A stretch of 64,000 nt of DNA from Aquilaria yunnanensis (GCA_039654915.1 CM077594.1:19901001-19965000); one strand, 5' to 3'. Counted from the stretch's first letter, positions 1-13,195 are shown. The notes: a model not told the origin generated them from the sequence alone. Translations and numbers: made by a program.

Positions 1-1
1 T

Positions 2-3000
2 TGGAGCTTCAGCTGGGATGATGATGCATTGTTATTGCAGCTGAAAGATGGATTGCCAGAGGAAATGGAGGTTCTGTATGTTGGTTCTTTGAAGGTTGAT
101 GTTGATCCGAGTGAACAAGATGATGTGTCACAGCTACTGTTGGATAGTTTTAAGTGCGTCCCAGCATTTTTGCCACCCGATATACTGTCAAAATTTTATC
201 ATGGCTTCTGTAAGCAACATTTATGGCCACTTTTCCATTACATGCTCCCATTCTCAGCAAGTCATGGAGGAAGGTTCGATAGGTCTCTATGGGAGGCATA
301 TGTTGCAGCGAATAAGATATTCTCTCAAAGGGTGATTGAAATTATAAACCCAGAGGATGACTATGTCTGGATTCATGACTATCATTTGATGGTGCTACCT
401 ACTTTCTTGAGACGAAGATTTATAAATTTGAGAATGGGGTTCTTCTTGCATAGTCCATTTCCTTCATCAGAGATATATAGGACATTGCCCGTAAGGGAAG
501 AGATTCTAAAGGCATTATTGAACGCAGATCTTATTGGATTTCATACATTTGATTATGCACGGCATTTTCTTTCTTGCTGCAGCCGGATGCTAGGCCTAGA
601 ATATCAGTCAAAGAGGGGTTACATAGGATTGGATTACTATGGGAGGACAGTTGGAATAAAGATTATGCCTGTAGGAATTCACATGGGACAGATTGAATCT
701 GTACTAAGACTTGCAGATAAAGAGTGGAGAGTTCAGGAGCTGAAGCAACAGTTTCAAGGCAAGACAGTGTTGCTTGGTGTTGACGACATGGACATCTTTA
801 AAGGTGTCAATTTGAAAATGTTGGCAATGGAACAGATGCTGAAACAGCATCCCAAATGGCAGGGAAAAGCAGTTTTGGTACAGATTGCAAACCCTGCCAG
901 AGGAAAAGGGAAAGATCTTGATGAAATTCAGGATGAAATACAGTCAAGTTGCAAGAGAATAAATGAGACTTTTGGCCAACCGGGTTATGAACCAATTGTC
1001 TTCATTGATAGGTCAGTGTCCCTTAGTGAAAGAGCCGCCTATTACACCATAGCTGAGTGTGTTGTGGTCGCAGCTGTGAGGGATGGAATGAATCTTATTC
1101 CTTACGAATACATTGTTTGCCGACAAGGAGTCTCTGAATCAGAGTCATCTGCAGAAGCAAGTGGGCCTAAGAAGAGCATGCTAGTGGTATCAGAATTTAT
1201 TGGATGCTCTCCTTCACTAAGTGGTGCTATTAGGGTTAATCCTTGGAATATTGAGGCAACTGCTGAGGCAATGAATGAAGCAATCTCAATGAAGGATTCT
1301 GAGAAGCAATTACGCCATGAGAAGCATTACAGGTATGTCAACACACATGATGTTGCTTACTGGTCCAGAAGCTTCTTCCAAGATCTAGAGAGGACTTGTA
1401 AAGACCACTTCAGAAGGCGATCTTGGGGAATTGGATTCAGCTTTGGGTTCAGAGTAGTAGCACTTGATCCTAACTTCCGAAAGCTCTCTGTTGACCATAT
1501 TGTTTCTGTATATCTAAGATCCAAAAAACGGTCTATACTGTTGGACTATGATGGTACTGTCATGCCCCATACATCCTTAAACAAATGCCCAAGTCAAAAG
1601 GTCATATCGATCATAAATACTCTCTGTGGTGATCCCAAGAATACTGTATTTATTGTGAGCGGCAGAGGACGTGAAAGCTTGGGCAAATGGTTTTCTCCCT
1701 GCAGAAAGCTTGGAATTGGTGCTGAACACGGTTACTTTATGAGGTAATGTATCCTTGTTCTTCAGTAGTTTGTTTTTATCATTTGTTTGGCTGCCTTTTC
1801 ATTGCAGGATTGAATTCGAAGCTGAATGATTTTCAGGTGGCCAGCTCATGAAGATTGGGAGATATGCGGACAAGGTAATGATTTTGGTTGGATGCAGATT
1901 GCGGAGCCTGTCATGAAATTGTATACGGAGTCTACTGATGGTTCTTCTATGGAGACCAAGGAGAGTGCCTTAGTCTGGCACCATCGGGATGCAGATCCAG
2001 GTTTTGGTTCTAGCCAAGCCAAGGAGATGTTAGACCATCTTGAAAGTGTGCTAGCAAATGAACCTGTAGTTGTAAAAAGTGGTCAGTGCATTGTTGAAGT
2101 GAAGCCCCAGGTAACTGCCTCCTCTTCCTCCCCCCCTTTTTTTTCCCAACTGAAATTCTCTCTCTCTCTCTCTCTGTCTGACCCCCCTAAGACACACACA
2201 ATCACACACGCTAACACTGCATGGTCACACGGTCTGCTAAATCCACATGCATTTGAATTAGTTTGGGCTGATTGGGTTTTATGCTGAAGATTAATGAAGC
2301 TGGGTGTGTCTCAGCCTCAGTTTTGGCTGTTGGTGTTCTTAGTGTAGGTAGAATGTAAGTTCTCTGGGGATTTTCAAGAAACGTGCTGTCACTGTCTTAT
2401 GAAGGAGTTCTGAACAAGCTAATGCTCCAAAGTGATCTTTTAGCATGGTTGAACATTATTTGCAGCTAGTGTATCTGTAGTAGGGTAACAAATAGGTTCA
2501 CTCTGGGCAAGGTTGAGCTGCAGGTTTTGTAAGACTCTAATTCTTTTATACTCTTAAATGCACAGTAAAGTGATGAAAAATTTATGGCATGAATTCTCTT
2601 GTATATTTAGCTTTCCTCTTTGCATATATATAAAGAAGGTTTCCTAGAGTGCAAGGGGGATTTGAAATGTTAAAGCTTGTACGTAAGCACTGATTTTGGC
2701 CCTTCCATGCGATAAAAGACCTTCCATAGAGGTTCTTTGCACTGGATAATGTTGCATTTTAGAGGAACTTGACAAGAATTGACTTGTTGATGAATATCAA
2801 GAAAAAGGTTTGTTATAACTAGAATGATTAATTGGCTAATCTGGTGATGTGCTATTAAAAAACATGACCTCAACGGACCAGATGAGTCATAATATTCGGC
2901 AGGGTCGTTTCCTGTACGGAGTGTTGTCTGGTTTTTAGTCTTGCAAAAGGATTCTCAATTTATGTTTCGGGCATTTCTCTGTTGAGTGTGTTGCTTTCAC

Positions 3001-3395
3001 TTCCTTTTGGCACTGCAAGCATATGTTTCGCTTGCTTCTTCCATCCTTATCATGACACTGGTTAATAAATTGCTTATTGTGGCTTTCAGGGGGTCAGTAA
3101 AGGTTTGGTCGTGGACAAGATCTTTCAATCAATGGCTGAGGGGGAGCGGCAAGCTGATTTTGTACTCTGTATTGGTGATGATAGATCGGACGAGGACATG
3201 TTTGAGATTATTGGCGGTGCTATTTCTAGTGGTGTTCTTTCATCCAGCAATTCTGTTTTTGCCTGTACGGTTGGACAGAAGCCAAGCAAAGCCAAGTACT
3301 ACCTGGATGACACTGCTGATGTTGTCAACATGCTTGAAGCCCTTGCTGAAGCGTCAGACCCCGAAGAAGAGGTCAGCTCGGAAGACTCCTTATAA
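2..3395 (+). CDS. Class II trehalose-6-phosphate synthase, 5'-truncated by the window edge
   Basis: Encodes most of a plant class II TPS (TPS5-TPS11 type): an N-terminal GT20 synthase-like domain fused to a C-terminal HAD phosphatase-like domain. Predicted exons are 2-1743, 1837-2110 and 3090-3395; introns have GT..AG ends and the frame is kept (2,322 nt, about 773 residues, so roughly 85 N-terminal residues are missing). The frame opens with W-S-F-S-W-D-D-D, typical of the family. Visible motifs include HDYHLMVLPTFLR, FFLHSPFPSSEIYRTLPVRE, DDMDIFKGV in place of the class I form, the HAD motif LDYDGT near nt 1541-1558, and GDDRSDEDMFE in exon 3. Class II proteins usually have little synthase activity and are thought to act as regulators in sugar signalling. 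The acidic C-terminus ends SSEDSL. No internal break is seen. Which of TPS5-11 it is was not resolved. Confidence 0.95.
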
Positions 3396-3960
3396 ATCGT
3401 GGATACAGACAAATCTAAAAGACTTTCTCTACCACAGAAAGGTGCTGCCTCATATTTGCAGGTAGCTACCGTGTTTTCTTCTTCATTTTGACATGGGGGG
3501 TGCTGATCAAGTCCACGGCCATGGCCTTGATCCTTTTTCTGGGTCTTCGAGAGAACTTGGGTGAAGAACTGATCTGGGCAGTCTTCATCTGAAGCGTGGA
3601 GTTGCCGTAGTATAACCTGCTGAAATCTGTGAGGCAGGCTCTGTGAACTGTATAAAGAAGTCAGAAGCTTCCGTTTTAATTGCTTGCAACATAACAGCTA
3701 GAGGGGCCAAGCATGTTTTGTTCAAATTGTAACACTAACCGGAGAGCAGAGGATTAGGTGTATAATTTGGTTGCCAGGATGATCAAGTTCTGGGGAGATC
3801 ATAAGCTGGTTGAAGTGGGCCAATCCTAATGATTGTTACTGTTACACATACGGATGAGAACATTTTGTCCTAAAATCCTCTTTTCTTTTCTTCTGGTGAT
3901 TTTCCTTTCTTTCCCTCTCATCAGTCTATTTCCCAATGTTCATGTGTATATTATATAGAA
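3396..3960 (+). other. Probable 3' UTR of the TPS gene
   Basis: Non-coding sequence after the TPS stop codon, without a protein I recognise. It becomes T/C-rich after about 3870. The exact poly(A) site cannot be fixed from sequence alone. Confidence 0.5.
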
Positions 3961-5339
3961 GAATGTGCAATCACGCATTAGTTTATTGTTCACAGTTTCA
4001 TTTACCAAGTTTATGCCATTGTTGGACCGGCAAAGAAGTTCACTTCGAAATTTAGCTATACTTAATGATCTGTTAAATAATGCATGTAGGCACAGAGCTA
4101 ACTACGTGCATTATGCAATGATACCTACCGGCAACATTTGCTGCTTCCCTAGGTTCCTCTCGTCTCCATTATGCAACTTGCCAGTAGTTGTTAACTATCG
4201 AACAAGTCATTTGTCAGGTTTGCTTGCCTTTGTGGGAAGAGGGCATTTTCTCGAGCAAGAGAAACGAGAACACAGTTTTGAGGTATTTGTGGGTGGATAT
4301 GGGGACACTGGTGTGGCTCTGCCGCCATCAGATGGCGCCTGGGCAGAATCACTTGCTTGTGCAATCAAGATTCCAGACAATGGTGGTGTGGCCGGTTTCT
4401 GATCTTGTTCTTCTCGACCTATCTGTACCCCAGATGATTCATTGTTGCCAAGAGGTCCAAAACTCAAAGGTTAAGGCTTTCGCTCAGGTTGTTGATGGAT
4501 CTTCCCATGTTTCCTCCGGATGCCAAGCCTGGCATTGCCCCACTTTGAGGTGGGCAAAATCTCTTCATCCTCTCCTTTATACCCCTTCATCTCACACAGG
4601 TTGATGCTTCTCAAACCTTTTCGGTGGTACGTGAGATTTGGAGTTATTAGATGTTATTGTAGCCGGTACTGTCTTGCTTAATCGCCCTCCCTATGAGGGC
4701 CTTACACAGCAGGTTAACTGTCTTCTTTTACTATGGTTTTGTCTACTGTCTGTACCATTAACATAGTGGCTGACAAAACTTGAAACTGAACATGTTAGAA
4801 TATGTTCAGACAGGCATGTCATTGTAATATCCTCAAAATAAGGAGTTGCTCATTCTTGTGGAACTATCACATGTTGCAAAATAGCTTCTTTCTGGGATTC
4901 CCGAGTTTGTGCAGTGAAAGACAATGGATGATAATTTCAGATTCACCCTTGCTGGTAAAATGTTCAAACATTTGGCTTAACATAAGGCTACTAACTTTTT
5001 AGGAGGTATCATTATCTGGGTGAGAGCAACATTTGAAGAATGGAAGAGCTGAAAACCGAACTTGCTCCGGTTTTGCATGGATTTTATGCTTTGCTGTTTC
5101 TCCAAGTGAGAAGCTGGAAATTGTTGGGAAAACTGGTGCAGGAAACTATAACATGCTCAATGTATGACGCAGATCTCTGGTTTTCTTTATGGAGGACAAA
5201 CTTATGATTAATGGTAGTCGGGAGGACAAACTTATAGGATTACATGTTTGGGCCTTGATGCTCCACTTCCGAACTTTCAATCTTTATTTGCAGTTTTTAG
5301 ATCTAATAAAGAAGTTTCATATATCTTTGTATTGGGCTA
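3961..5339. other. Intergenic DNA, no gene recognised
   Basis: Open frames around 3965-4600 overlap in several frames with no recognisable domain and look fortuitous. No RNA gene or repeat boundary was seen. Confidence 0.4.
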
Positions 5340-6395
5340 AAGTCCCTCAATCTATCACCAATTATTTTTGATCGGATGCTTTAATATTAAGTGGACCAAG
5401 AAAATAGTTTATTAAAGGCTTTATAAAGTGATAGAGCCTCTCCACCCATTTTCATTTGGCTTTGAGTTTGATGCTTGCATATGGTGCTAAAGCAATATTA
5501 CCATAAAAAGTTATTTTGTTTAGAAATATGAACATCAATCATGATTATTATTTCCAGCTAATAACAAGTGTGAGATCTATTTATAATTCTGCTTCATATG
5601 ATGACTTATGTGAATTATTAAGGATCCTTATATTTGAATCAAGCTGTAATACTTGATTGTTTATAAACCGTTTATAATGTTTTATGAACAATTTTGATTG
5701 ACACTTCTTCTCTTTACAATTTGATCATGTCAGAGGATCACACAAAGAGAAAGGGAACTATGGCAAGATCGTCTTCATCAACACCATCAGTTGGGAACGA
5801 TCCTTCATCCCCCTTCTATCTCAGTCAATCCGACAGTCTAGGAACTGATATTATCAACAATTTGTTGAATGGAGAAAATTATGATGCATGGTATTGGGCT
5901 GTGCAAAATGTATTTTGTGCCAAAAACAAAGTAGGGTTCACCCATGGAACCATAACAAACTTGAAGATGATCTGGATAAAACTCAAGCATGGGAGAAGTG
6001 TAACTCTATGATGATATCATGTGTTCAATGCTTTTGCACCGGAGCTACATAGTTGTGTGGTGTTCATAGACTCAGCCAAAGATAAGTGGAACGACTTTTA
6101 AGAAAAGTTCTCGCAAGGTAGTGCCCCACCCCGTGTATTCATCAACTCAAACAAGAAATAACTTTGATATACTAATATAGTATTAGAGATTGAAGTTCAC
6201 CACTGCCTCAACCATTACCAAAATAACCCATGTTATAGAGCCGAACTAGCCTACACATGAGGAGACGTATTAAGTGGCCTAAGAAAAGTGGTTAATAAAA
6301 GCTTTATATCAATGATGGTGTATCTTGATCCTTTGCTAATTGTTTTTAAATTGGATGCTTTAGCATTTAACATAGTATTAAAAATTAGTATTACT
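5340..6395 (+). mobile_element. Degenerate short Copia-type (TRIM-like) remnant
   Basis: A gag fragment (5720-6011) lies between two related AT-rich segments. Segment 5345-5440 and segment 6235-6375 share blocks such as attaagtgg(a/c)c(c/t)aagaaaa and ggatgcttta. This is what decayed LTRs flanking a short internal region would look like. The shared blocks are not in the same order, so LTR boundaries are uncertain and no target duplication could be identified. Confidence 0.45.
5720..6011 (+). pseudogene. Copia-type gag N-terminal fragment
   Basis: The reading frame contains PFYLSQSD, then LLNGENYDAWYWAV, then AKNKVGFTHGTI. This order is characteristic of the N-terminus of plant Ty1/copia Gag polyproteins. 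The frame breaks at about 6011. Downstream DNA shows only a trace (KWNDF-like, then a stop), so no protease, integrase or RT follows. It is a dead fragment, and its orientation gives the direction of the surrounding remnant. Confidence 0.75.
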
Positions 6396-6964
6396 CGAGC
6401 CTTGCTGAAACTACTAAGTCTTACATGAGCCTTGCTGCAAATGCTAGAGATTCTGGTACTCAATGAAGCAATTTTAGCTGTTGATGTTAGGACAAATGCA
6501 CTTGTCCCAAAAACCATCCACCCAAAAACCTTGGCATCCTCCCGTCCAGAGAGAAGCCCATAAATCAGACTCCTAAAATCAATCATGAACGAACTAAACG
6601 GACCCAAAATAAATTTAATGTCTAATGAAGCAATTCAAAGTTTCAAACCACAAATTTTACTTACAGTTAAAACAATATAAAAAACAAAACAATTCATGGA
6701 AAATAATAATAAATAAAATAATTTATAAACATGAAACAAAATAAACTGGTAATATTAATAAAAAATGAATGAATAAAAAAATAATACATTCATATAAAAT
6801 TTAAAATAAAATATTATATCTTTTTCATTTTTATTAATATTTATTTATTTTAAAAATTAATTATTTTATATTTGAATATATTATATTTCTATAACAAATA
6901 AGTTAAAAAATAAAAATAAATAAATAATAATAATGTTAATAAAAAAATGAATGAATAAAAAATA
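6396..6964. other. AT-rich intergenic DNA
   Basis: Very AT-rich (runs of aataaa and ttattt) with no coding signal. Confidence 0.4.
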
Positions 6965-7198
6965 CTCCATCTATCTCATGTTCTTTGCACTATTTCAATT
7001 TTTTTACTTAACTTTGACTCAAATTTATTTATATTAATATCCAGTAAAATTTTTATATAATATTTATATTTAGAAACTACAAGATTTTTATTTTTTAATA
7101 TAATTTTTTTTTTAAAAATTAGTAAATATTAATATAACTAAATTGAAGTCAAATTTAATCAAAAAAATTGAAATTGTGTAAAGAACTTGAGACGAAGG
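6965..7198. mobile_element. Stowaway-like MITE, 234 bp
   Basis: The element begins CTCCATCTATCTCATGTTCT and ends with the inverted counterpart (reads CCTTCGTCTCAAGTTCT on the minus strand). The terminal inverted repeats can be followed for about 60 bp. It is flanked by TA dinucleotides (6963-6964 and 7199-7200), the target duplication of Tc1/mariner elements. There is no coding capacity. Confidence 0.8.
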
Positions 7199-8078
7199 TA
7201 GCAAAACATTTATATAAAATTTCACATAAAATAAAATAAAATAAAATATTATCTATTTTTTCTTCATTTTTATTAATATTAATTTTTTATTTCTTTTTAT
7301 TATTTTTTATAATTTTATAATTTTATTTTGAGAAATAAAATATTTTGCTTATTATTCTTTTCCGTTTATTTATTTTTATATTATACTTTATTTTGTTAGC
7401 AATAAAAACAACAGATACGCAAATAACATGATATGACTATTTCTATTTTCTATTATTATTTTTATTTGTATTATTTATATTTTATCATTCTATTTTTCAT
7501 AAATCAATTTTTATTTTGGATTTGAATTGCTTCCGTAGACCATAAATTTAGTTCAGTTAATCAATTTGGTCATGATTTTTATTTTTCTTGCAATTTAGGC
7601 ATTTTCTGTCAATATTTAACAATAGGAATGAAAGGAGAATGAATGAGATAACACCAAGGTTATTAGGATCAGGGTCTTACCCAAATCATTTTTCATGATA
7701 GAAGATCTGAATTATAAGATCGAATCATAAATTGTATGATCCTATAAAAGCACAATTCCATGTAATAAATAGTAATATAATTTATATAAAAAATTAATTA
7801 TATTGAAAACTTACGTAAAGCCAAGTGTCATAGCAATAATACAATATAATTAATGATATAGCATAAATAAAGCCTGAGCATATGGAATTGGAGGAAAGAA
7901 GGTATTTACAAATTGATTATCACAATTACTATCCAATTTCGTGCAAAGGCTCTAGAAGAAAAAAAATGAAAGCCAAAAGTAGCAAGAGCCAGAAAAAGAA
8001 AGAGAGCAATAGATAAATCACATTTATGATAACAGAAAAGCATCAAATCTACAGTACTAGCCTATAACTTGAGTCTTA
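7199..8078. other. AT-rich intergenic DNA between two MITEs
   Basis: No gene, RNA gene or recognisable repeat boundary was seen. It contains long A/T tracts. Confidence 0.4.
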
Positions 8079-8313
8079 CTCCTTTCGTCTCATATTTTTT
8101 GAAATATTTAACTTTTTTAAATAGTTTGACTCAAATGTATTCATATTATTGTTTGTTAGAAGAAATTTTAAAAAATATATATTTATAAATTACAAATCTT
8201 TATGTATCATTTACATATAAAGATTTTTTATTTATATATTAAAATATTAAAAATAAAAAAATATAAATTAACTGTTAAATAGTGAATGTTGCAAAGAATT
8301 TGATGCAATGAGT
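8079..8313. mobile_element. Second, more diverged Stowaway-like MITE
   Basis: Starts CTCCTTTCGTCTCATATTTT after a TA. Its right end is an imperfect inverted copy (minus strand CACTCATTGCATCAAATTCT). Length is similar to the MITE at 6965-7198 and the TIR consensus is related, so the two probably belong to one family. The right boundary is approximate. Confidence 0.65.
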
Positions 8314-9344
8314 GCAATTTAATTCCCCTGTCAAATTAAGAGGATCAAGGAAAATCCATCAACGTTCTACTTATAGCCTAAACTAAACATTTGGATTATC
8401 CATAGGCGAAAGAAGATCCCGTTGCATGCTAGATGCGACTACAAACGTTGGAGACAATACCTTATAGTATAGTACTAGCAATTAGTTTCCAAGGGTGTAT
8501 CAATTTCTAATTTACTTTTTTTTTTTCGTTACTCTGATTCATCCATATATGGAAAAAAAAATGTATTATTACAGTAAGAAAAAAGAGTGAAAGACTCTTT
8601 CTCAGTATCCAGAAATCCTATAAACCACCATAATTGGTATTTTATAAGAAATTAACGAAAGTAAACTTGGAATCCGACCTCCATTTAATGCCCCCTAGGT
8701 ATTATCAATGTAATTTGGTTTTAATTACTTGTGCCGTATTTCTTGACTTCTGGTGGAAGAGGTCTCCAGAGGTTGCATGGAACCAGCCGCACCAGCCATC
8801 AATGTCTCTCAGATGTTCACATGGCTACCTGCCCTCTGTCTTTGTCATATTCATATTTGTCTCTTGCATCCACAGTTTCTATTGCAATCACTTAAAAAAT
8901 AAATATAAGGCGAATGCGACGAGGAAATATGTTACTATCGCATGATTGCCAACACACACACACACACACACACATATACAGTACGCGGAGTTGCCATCAA
9001 TCTATACATGAGATAATTGGAAACATAAATTCCTACCGCCAAAAAGGGAGGCCAACATTAATTTTATTATTTCATTGTCATTGGCATCTAAAGTTGGGAC
9101 TCTTGTAAGGCGTAGATGTGGCCCCGCAACGGGGACATTTGAGATTCCCACCGAATTTTTACAAACCGTTGGTCATATATGTCAATATTTAGTAAGAATA
9201 GGTCCTTAGGTTCAGATTTGCCCTCAACTTTTTTTGAACTTTTCAAACCTTGTGACAGCCATATTTACAAATTCTAAATGTAGATACTCACTATATAAAT
9301 TACTTGAGCAAACTGCACGGTGGGTCTTGTAACATACTTTATCG
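8314..9344. other. Intergenic DNA with an (AC)n microsatellite
   Basis: No gene recognised. A CA/AC dinucleotide run lies at about 8951-8974. Confidence 0.4.
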
Positions 9345-10065
9345 AGTATCAAAAAGGTAGAACGCAAAGTGTACATTTCTAAAATTGAAGGGAGCAAAAT
9401 GTAATTTCACCTAAACCTCAGTGGTTAAATTGTAATTAACCCTAGTTAATATCATAAATGTATTGTATGCTTTGATGGTTTTGATACTCGATTTTATTGA
9501 AATGTCATGGCGATGTATTATGTTTTATTACTTGTTTTATTATTAATGTCAAAGCATTACTCACGTATGGTTGCATGGTAGGTTAATTAACTAGAAGCAT
9601 GAAAGTTTTAACTAGTGTGCATGTAATCAATTAGCCCATTGTGACAAGTATGGGACATGTTCCCATAGGTTTTCTGGGTAGGCCCACTAGGAGCCGTGTC
9701 AATGTGTGTAAGAGAAGTGGTTGATGTGTTAAATTTATAACTTCTAGGGTGTCAGAAATAGGATAACAAAAGCATAAGGACCAGATATGTCATTTTTTAC
9801 CAAAGTTTTGTTAAAAGTAATGGTGAAAGTGATGGAAGGAACTTAGATGGACGTGCTATATAAGATATAGGATATCACTAAGACAAAAATAAAGGTATAT
9901 GACCATGACATTTAAAAAAAATCGAGTATCAAAACCATCAAAGCATACAATACATTTATGATATTAACTAGGGTTAATTACAATTTAACCACTGAGGTTT
10001 AGGTGAAATTACATTTTGCTCCCTTTAATTTTAGAAATGTACACTTTGCCCTCTACTTTTTTAAT
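9345..10065. repeat. Large inverted repeat overlapping the MULE-type MITE
   Basis: Arm 1 (about 9345-9497) is the reverse complement of arm 2 (about 9921-10065), with few mismatches over about 150 bp. The arms contain MITE terminus sequence plus some 50 bp of DNA from outside the MITE (gagtatcaaaaccatcaaag and beyond), so the palindrome is larger than the transposon end itself. Confidence 0.75.
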
Positions 10066-10414
10066 ACAATTCAATAGCAACTTTTGAAATCTTAATTTAA
10101 ACATTATGGTACCATTTTTCAAAAATTTTAATTGTATGATATTTTTTTATAGTTAATGGACATTTTAAATTATCAGTTTTTCTTTCTGTTGTTTCTATAA
10201 CTAGAAACCTAAATTTTTTAAATATCAATTAACTATAAAAAAAAATTATACAAATTAAAATTACTTAAAGATGAGTATCGTACAGTCTAAATTAAGATTT
10301 TAGAAGTTGCTATTGGACTATATTAAAAAGGTAGTAGGCAAATTGTATATTTCTAAAACAAGAGGGAAAAAGTGTAATTCCACCTAAACCTCAATGACAA
10401 ATTGTAATGATCCC
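9971..10414. mobile_element. MULE-type MITE with long TIRs and 9-bp target duplication
   Basis: Ends read GGGTTAATTACAATTTAACC on the left and, inverted, GGGATCATTACAATTTGTCA on the right, with TIR similarity running more than 100 bp. A perfect 9-bp duplication, tattaacta, lies at 9962-9970 and 10415-10423. A 9-bp duplication with long TIRs is the hallmark of Mutator-like elements. It is 444 bp and non-coding. Confidence 0.85.
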
Positions 10415-10423
10415 TATTAACTA

Positions 10424-12249
10424 TACATAATCAACCAGGTCTGAACATCTAAGCATAATACGACTATGCTCACACCCAAGAGTGACTTTAGAGTTTAACT
10501 ACTCCACAATGTACATCAGAGGCAAACTAGTGTACAAAATACACAGAAGCTAAGCTACTAAGATCCATAACTAGCTCCCACCTTAGATCAACTCCCGGTG
10601 GCAAGCTCCAAAAGCCCTCCCTAGTGTTTCACTAGTCTATGTCGGCCAAATAATCATCTGTAGTTAGCAACATAGCATAACCAACAAACAAACCAAAAAC
10701 TAGAATAATGATGATTCAAATAAACATATTCCCTGCTCATGAGCCTAGCTAAAAAACCCTTAATGATTGTTGGCCCTACAGATTCATTGTCTACGTAACA
10801 AACACTAACGGAGTGAAAATCTTTGATTATCGGTAAAGGATCCTTTAACCTACAAAAAAACCATGAAGACACATGTGTGTGTGTGTGTGCACGTGCACGC
10901 GTGTAATTTACCACAAGCTCAAAATAGGCAAGGCTAAACCTATGCACATACGGTTTCAGTCCCTTGGTAGTTGTTCTCTACCTAATCCTCCCACGGGTGT
11001 CATTCCATGTCTAATGAGTCTTGGCCTTTAACTCATTCATAACAAGTCCTAGCTTGCCGATGTCCTAGTAAGCTTAGCTCACCGTTATCCTTCCCTTGAT
11101 TATTGTATAGGTGAATATGGTGGATGTACCATGCTTGACTTCCAAGGAACTCATTAGGTGTACTAAGTGTCTACATAGTGCCTCAAGTTTTAGACTTCCC
11201 TAAACCACTTATGTATTGAGCTTCTACTTCAAAACCTTGCCTAGAGTGCACTAGGTTCTCACTTGTACCTCAAGTAACCTTGCCTAAATTCCAAGTACAC
11301 TAAACCTTTACTCAAGGCATATACATATCCAACATTACTAGCTTCACCCTAGTGGAGTAGCAATTGTCATGGTTAGACTCATAATCACTAGGTTCAATAG
11401 AACCCACCTCGGTGAACTAGGGTTCCGACATCGGGACTTTGAACCCAAAGGCTTGACTAAGCTCCCAATAGTACTAAACCCTACACCCGAACTAATGGTG
11501 TACTATTATGGCCAATAAAACTAGTTTTCTCCTTCGGTAAACTTGTAACCCATAAAAATTGAGGAAACTCATAGCCCCTAGGAGAGTTTCGGAAGTCCCA
11601 GGGCACCATCCGGCATCCTCCACCTTTAGGTCCCTAGGTACCCTTCACTTGGCCCTCCTTTGAAGCCTCCGTTCAAAGAAAATGCCTCATTTCTAGCCCC
11701 TACGTCTAGGGTCACGGCTCCAACTTCTCAATGTCGTAGCTCTGATGTCTTGGGTGTTGAAGGCAACCCTAAAGCCATGACTTTAGTGCCTAGGGCCCTA
11801 CACCTGAAAGTGGCACTCCAAGCACCTTGGAAAGCCTCCAAACCCCTTAAACATGCTTCAGACGCCTCCCCACTTCACGTACCCGCAAAACAACATTCTT
11901 AGGCCACAATTCACTATTTATTTCAAGTCCATGATGCCTTATAACATCACAATAAGCTTGAAATCAACACTAGTCCACTATGAACATCTCCACCCACAAC
12001 TAATGTCATTCATCAATTTCAAAAGAATTCCACTACAAGCAATCTATGAAAGACATCACATAAGCATAAATCATAAATCCCTTACCTCAATTGCACACGA
12101 ATTAGCAAGCATCAAGCACTGCAAGCTCAAACCATAAGCTTCAAAGGGTTCCACTAGGTTTCCTAGGCTCCAACACTTAAACAAGGTTCATGAAATTAAA
12201 TTAAAGCAAACCAAAAAAACCCAAGCTCAAAACAACTCAAGAAACAAGG
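10424..12249. other. Repeat-like intergenic DNA, no gene recognised
   Basis: No coherent coding frame. A (GT)n tract occurs at about 10873-10890. The composition shifts to C/A-rich text between 11000 and 12000 and may be an unidentified LTR or other retroelement remnant, but no termini were found. Confidence 0.35.
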
Positions 12250-12620
12250 AAATTCCATAAATCAAGAAGTTCATGATGCATTGATCCACAAGAATACATC
12301 TCAAGAATCAATAGAATATCTTCCAAGGGCTTCCTACTCAGCCTGCTTTTGATGAATTTTATTTTATCTTATCGATTAGTGAATACCTTCTTTGAAGAGC
12401 AACATCTAGTATTATAGTTTATCAACCACAATTTGCAACCTTTTTTCTCTTCACTTTTTAGCATAAGAGCTTTTGCCTAAGTTGGGCATATGGGACACAA
12501 ATGCATTTGGGATTTTACTAGCCAAATGGACCTTAGCTTGAATTAACCAACATTATCGAAACTCTTAATTAATCCATGAGCATACCACTTTTCTGAATTC
12601 CACAAAGTCATAGGTCATGA
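12250..12620 (-). pseudogene. Decayed copy of the NABP-like zinc-finger gene, outside elements A and B
   Basis: On the minus strand this segment aligns by eye with the NABP-like genes of element B, best with 37521-38069. Shared blocks include ccataaatcaagaa at 12256, gatccacaagaat near 12283, tgatgaattttattttatctt near 12351, gcataagagcttttgccta near 12461, and the stretch to ccttagcttgaattaacca at 12530-12548. The zinc-finger region is scrambled by substitutions and indels and the frame is closed. It shows that this gene family also exists in older insertions in the same region. Confidence 0.75.
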
Positions 12621-12827
12621 CACTAATAATCAAGGTAGGAAAGCTCAACAAGGTAAATTAAATGATATTGTGATCGAGGGGAAGATAGTTGTTTCGAGAA
12701 AAAAAAGCCCAAAAACAATGATGATAATCATGATAAGGAAGATAAAGTTTGTGAAAGGAAGAACCATAAAGAAACAAGCCCACTAAAGCCATGTTAATCA
12801 TCTTTTCAATGAGGCACTTTTAATGAA

Positions 12828-13195
12828 GGCATGGAACATGTCATTAGCACTAGTATATGTTTTATGCTCTAAATATGAGCAAGAAGCCTCTTGTAGGAAG
12901 GATATTTAAGATGATACAATAGACATGTTGGGAACATGTCACCAGCACTAATGAGTGCCTTAGGGTCTAAAGGGGGGCAAGAAATCTCTCGTTGGAAAGG
13001 TACTTCCAACTACACCATAGACATGTCGAGAACATGACATCGATACTAAAGAGTGCCTTAGGCTTGAGAGGGGGCAAGAAATCTCCCAATAAAAGAGCAC
13101 TTTTGACCACACCATGGACATGCTTAAAGCACACTGATGGCATTTATGGTGCCTAAAGGCTTTAGAATAGGGCAAGAAACCCGCCTTAGGACCTA
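12828..13195. repeat. About 97-bp minisatellite, four diverged units
   Basis: Units start near 12833, 12930, 13029 and 13123 with variants of ggaacatgtcatnagcac and each carries a gggcaagaaatct-like block and an ata/ccatagacatg block. Divergence between units is substantial, so the array is old. Confidence 0.65.

Noticed and set aside
3965..4604. Overlapping ORFs downstream of TPS
   Set aside because: No domain or plant-like exon structure recognised, and three frames overlap.
8634..9108. Two short plus-strand ORFs near the AC microsatellite
   Set aside because: One is partly a translation of the CA repeat; the other has no recognisable domain.
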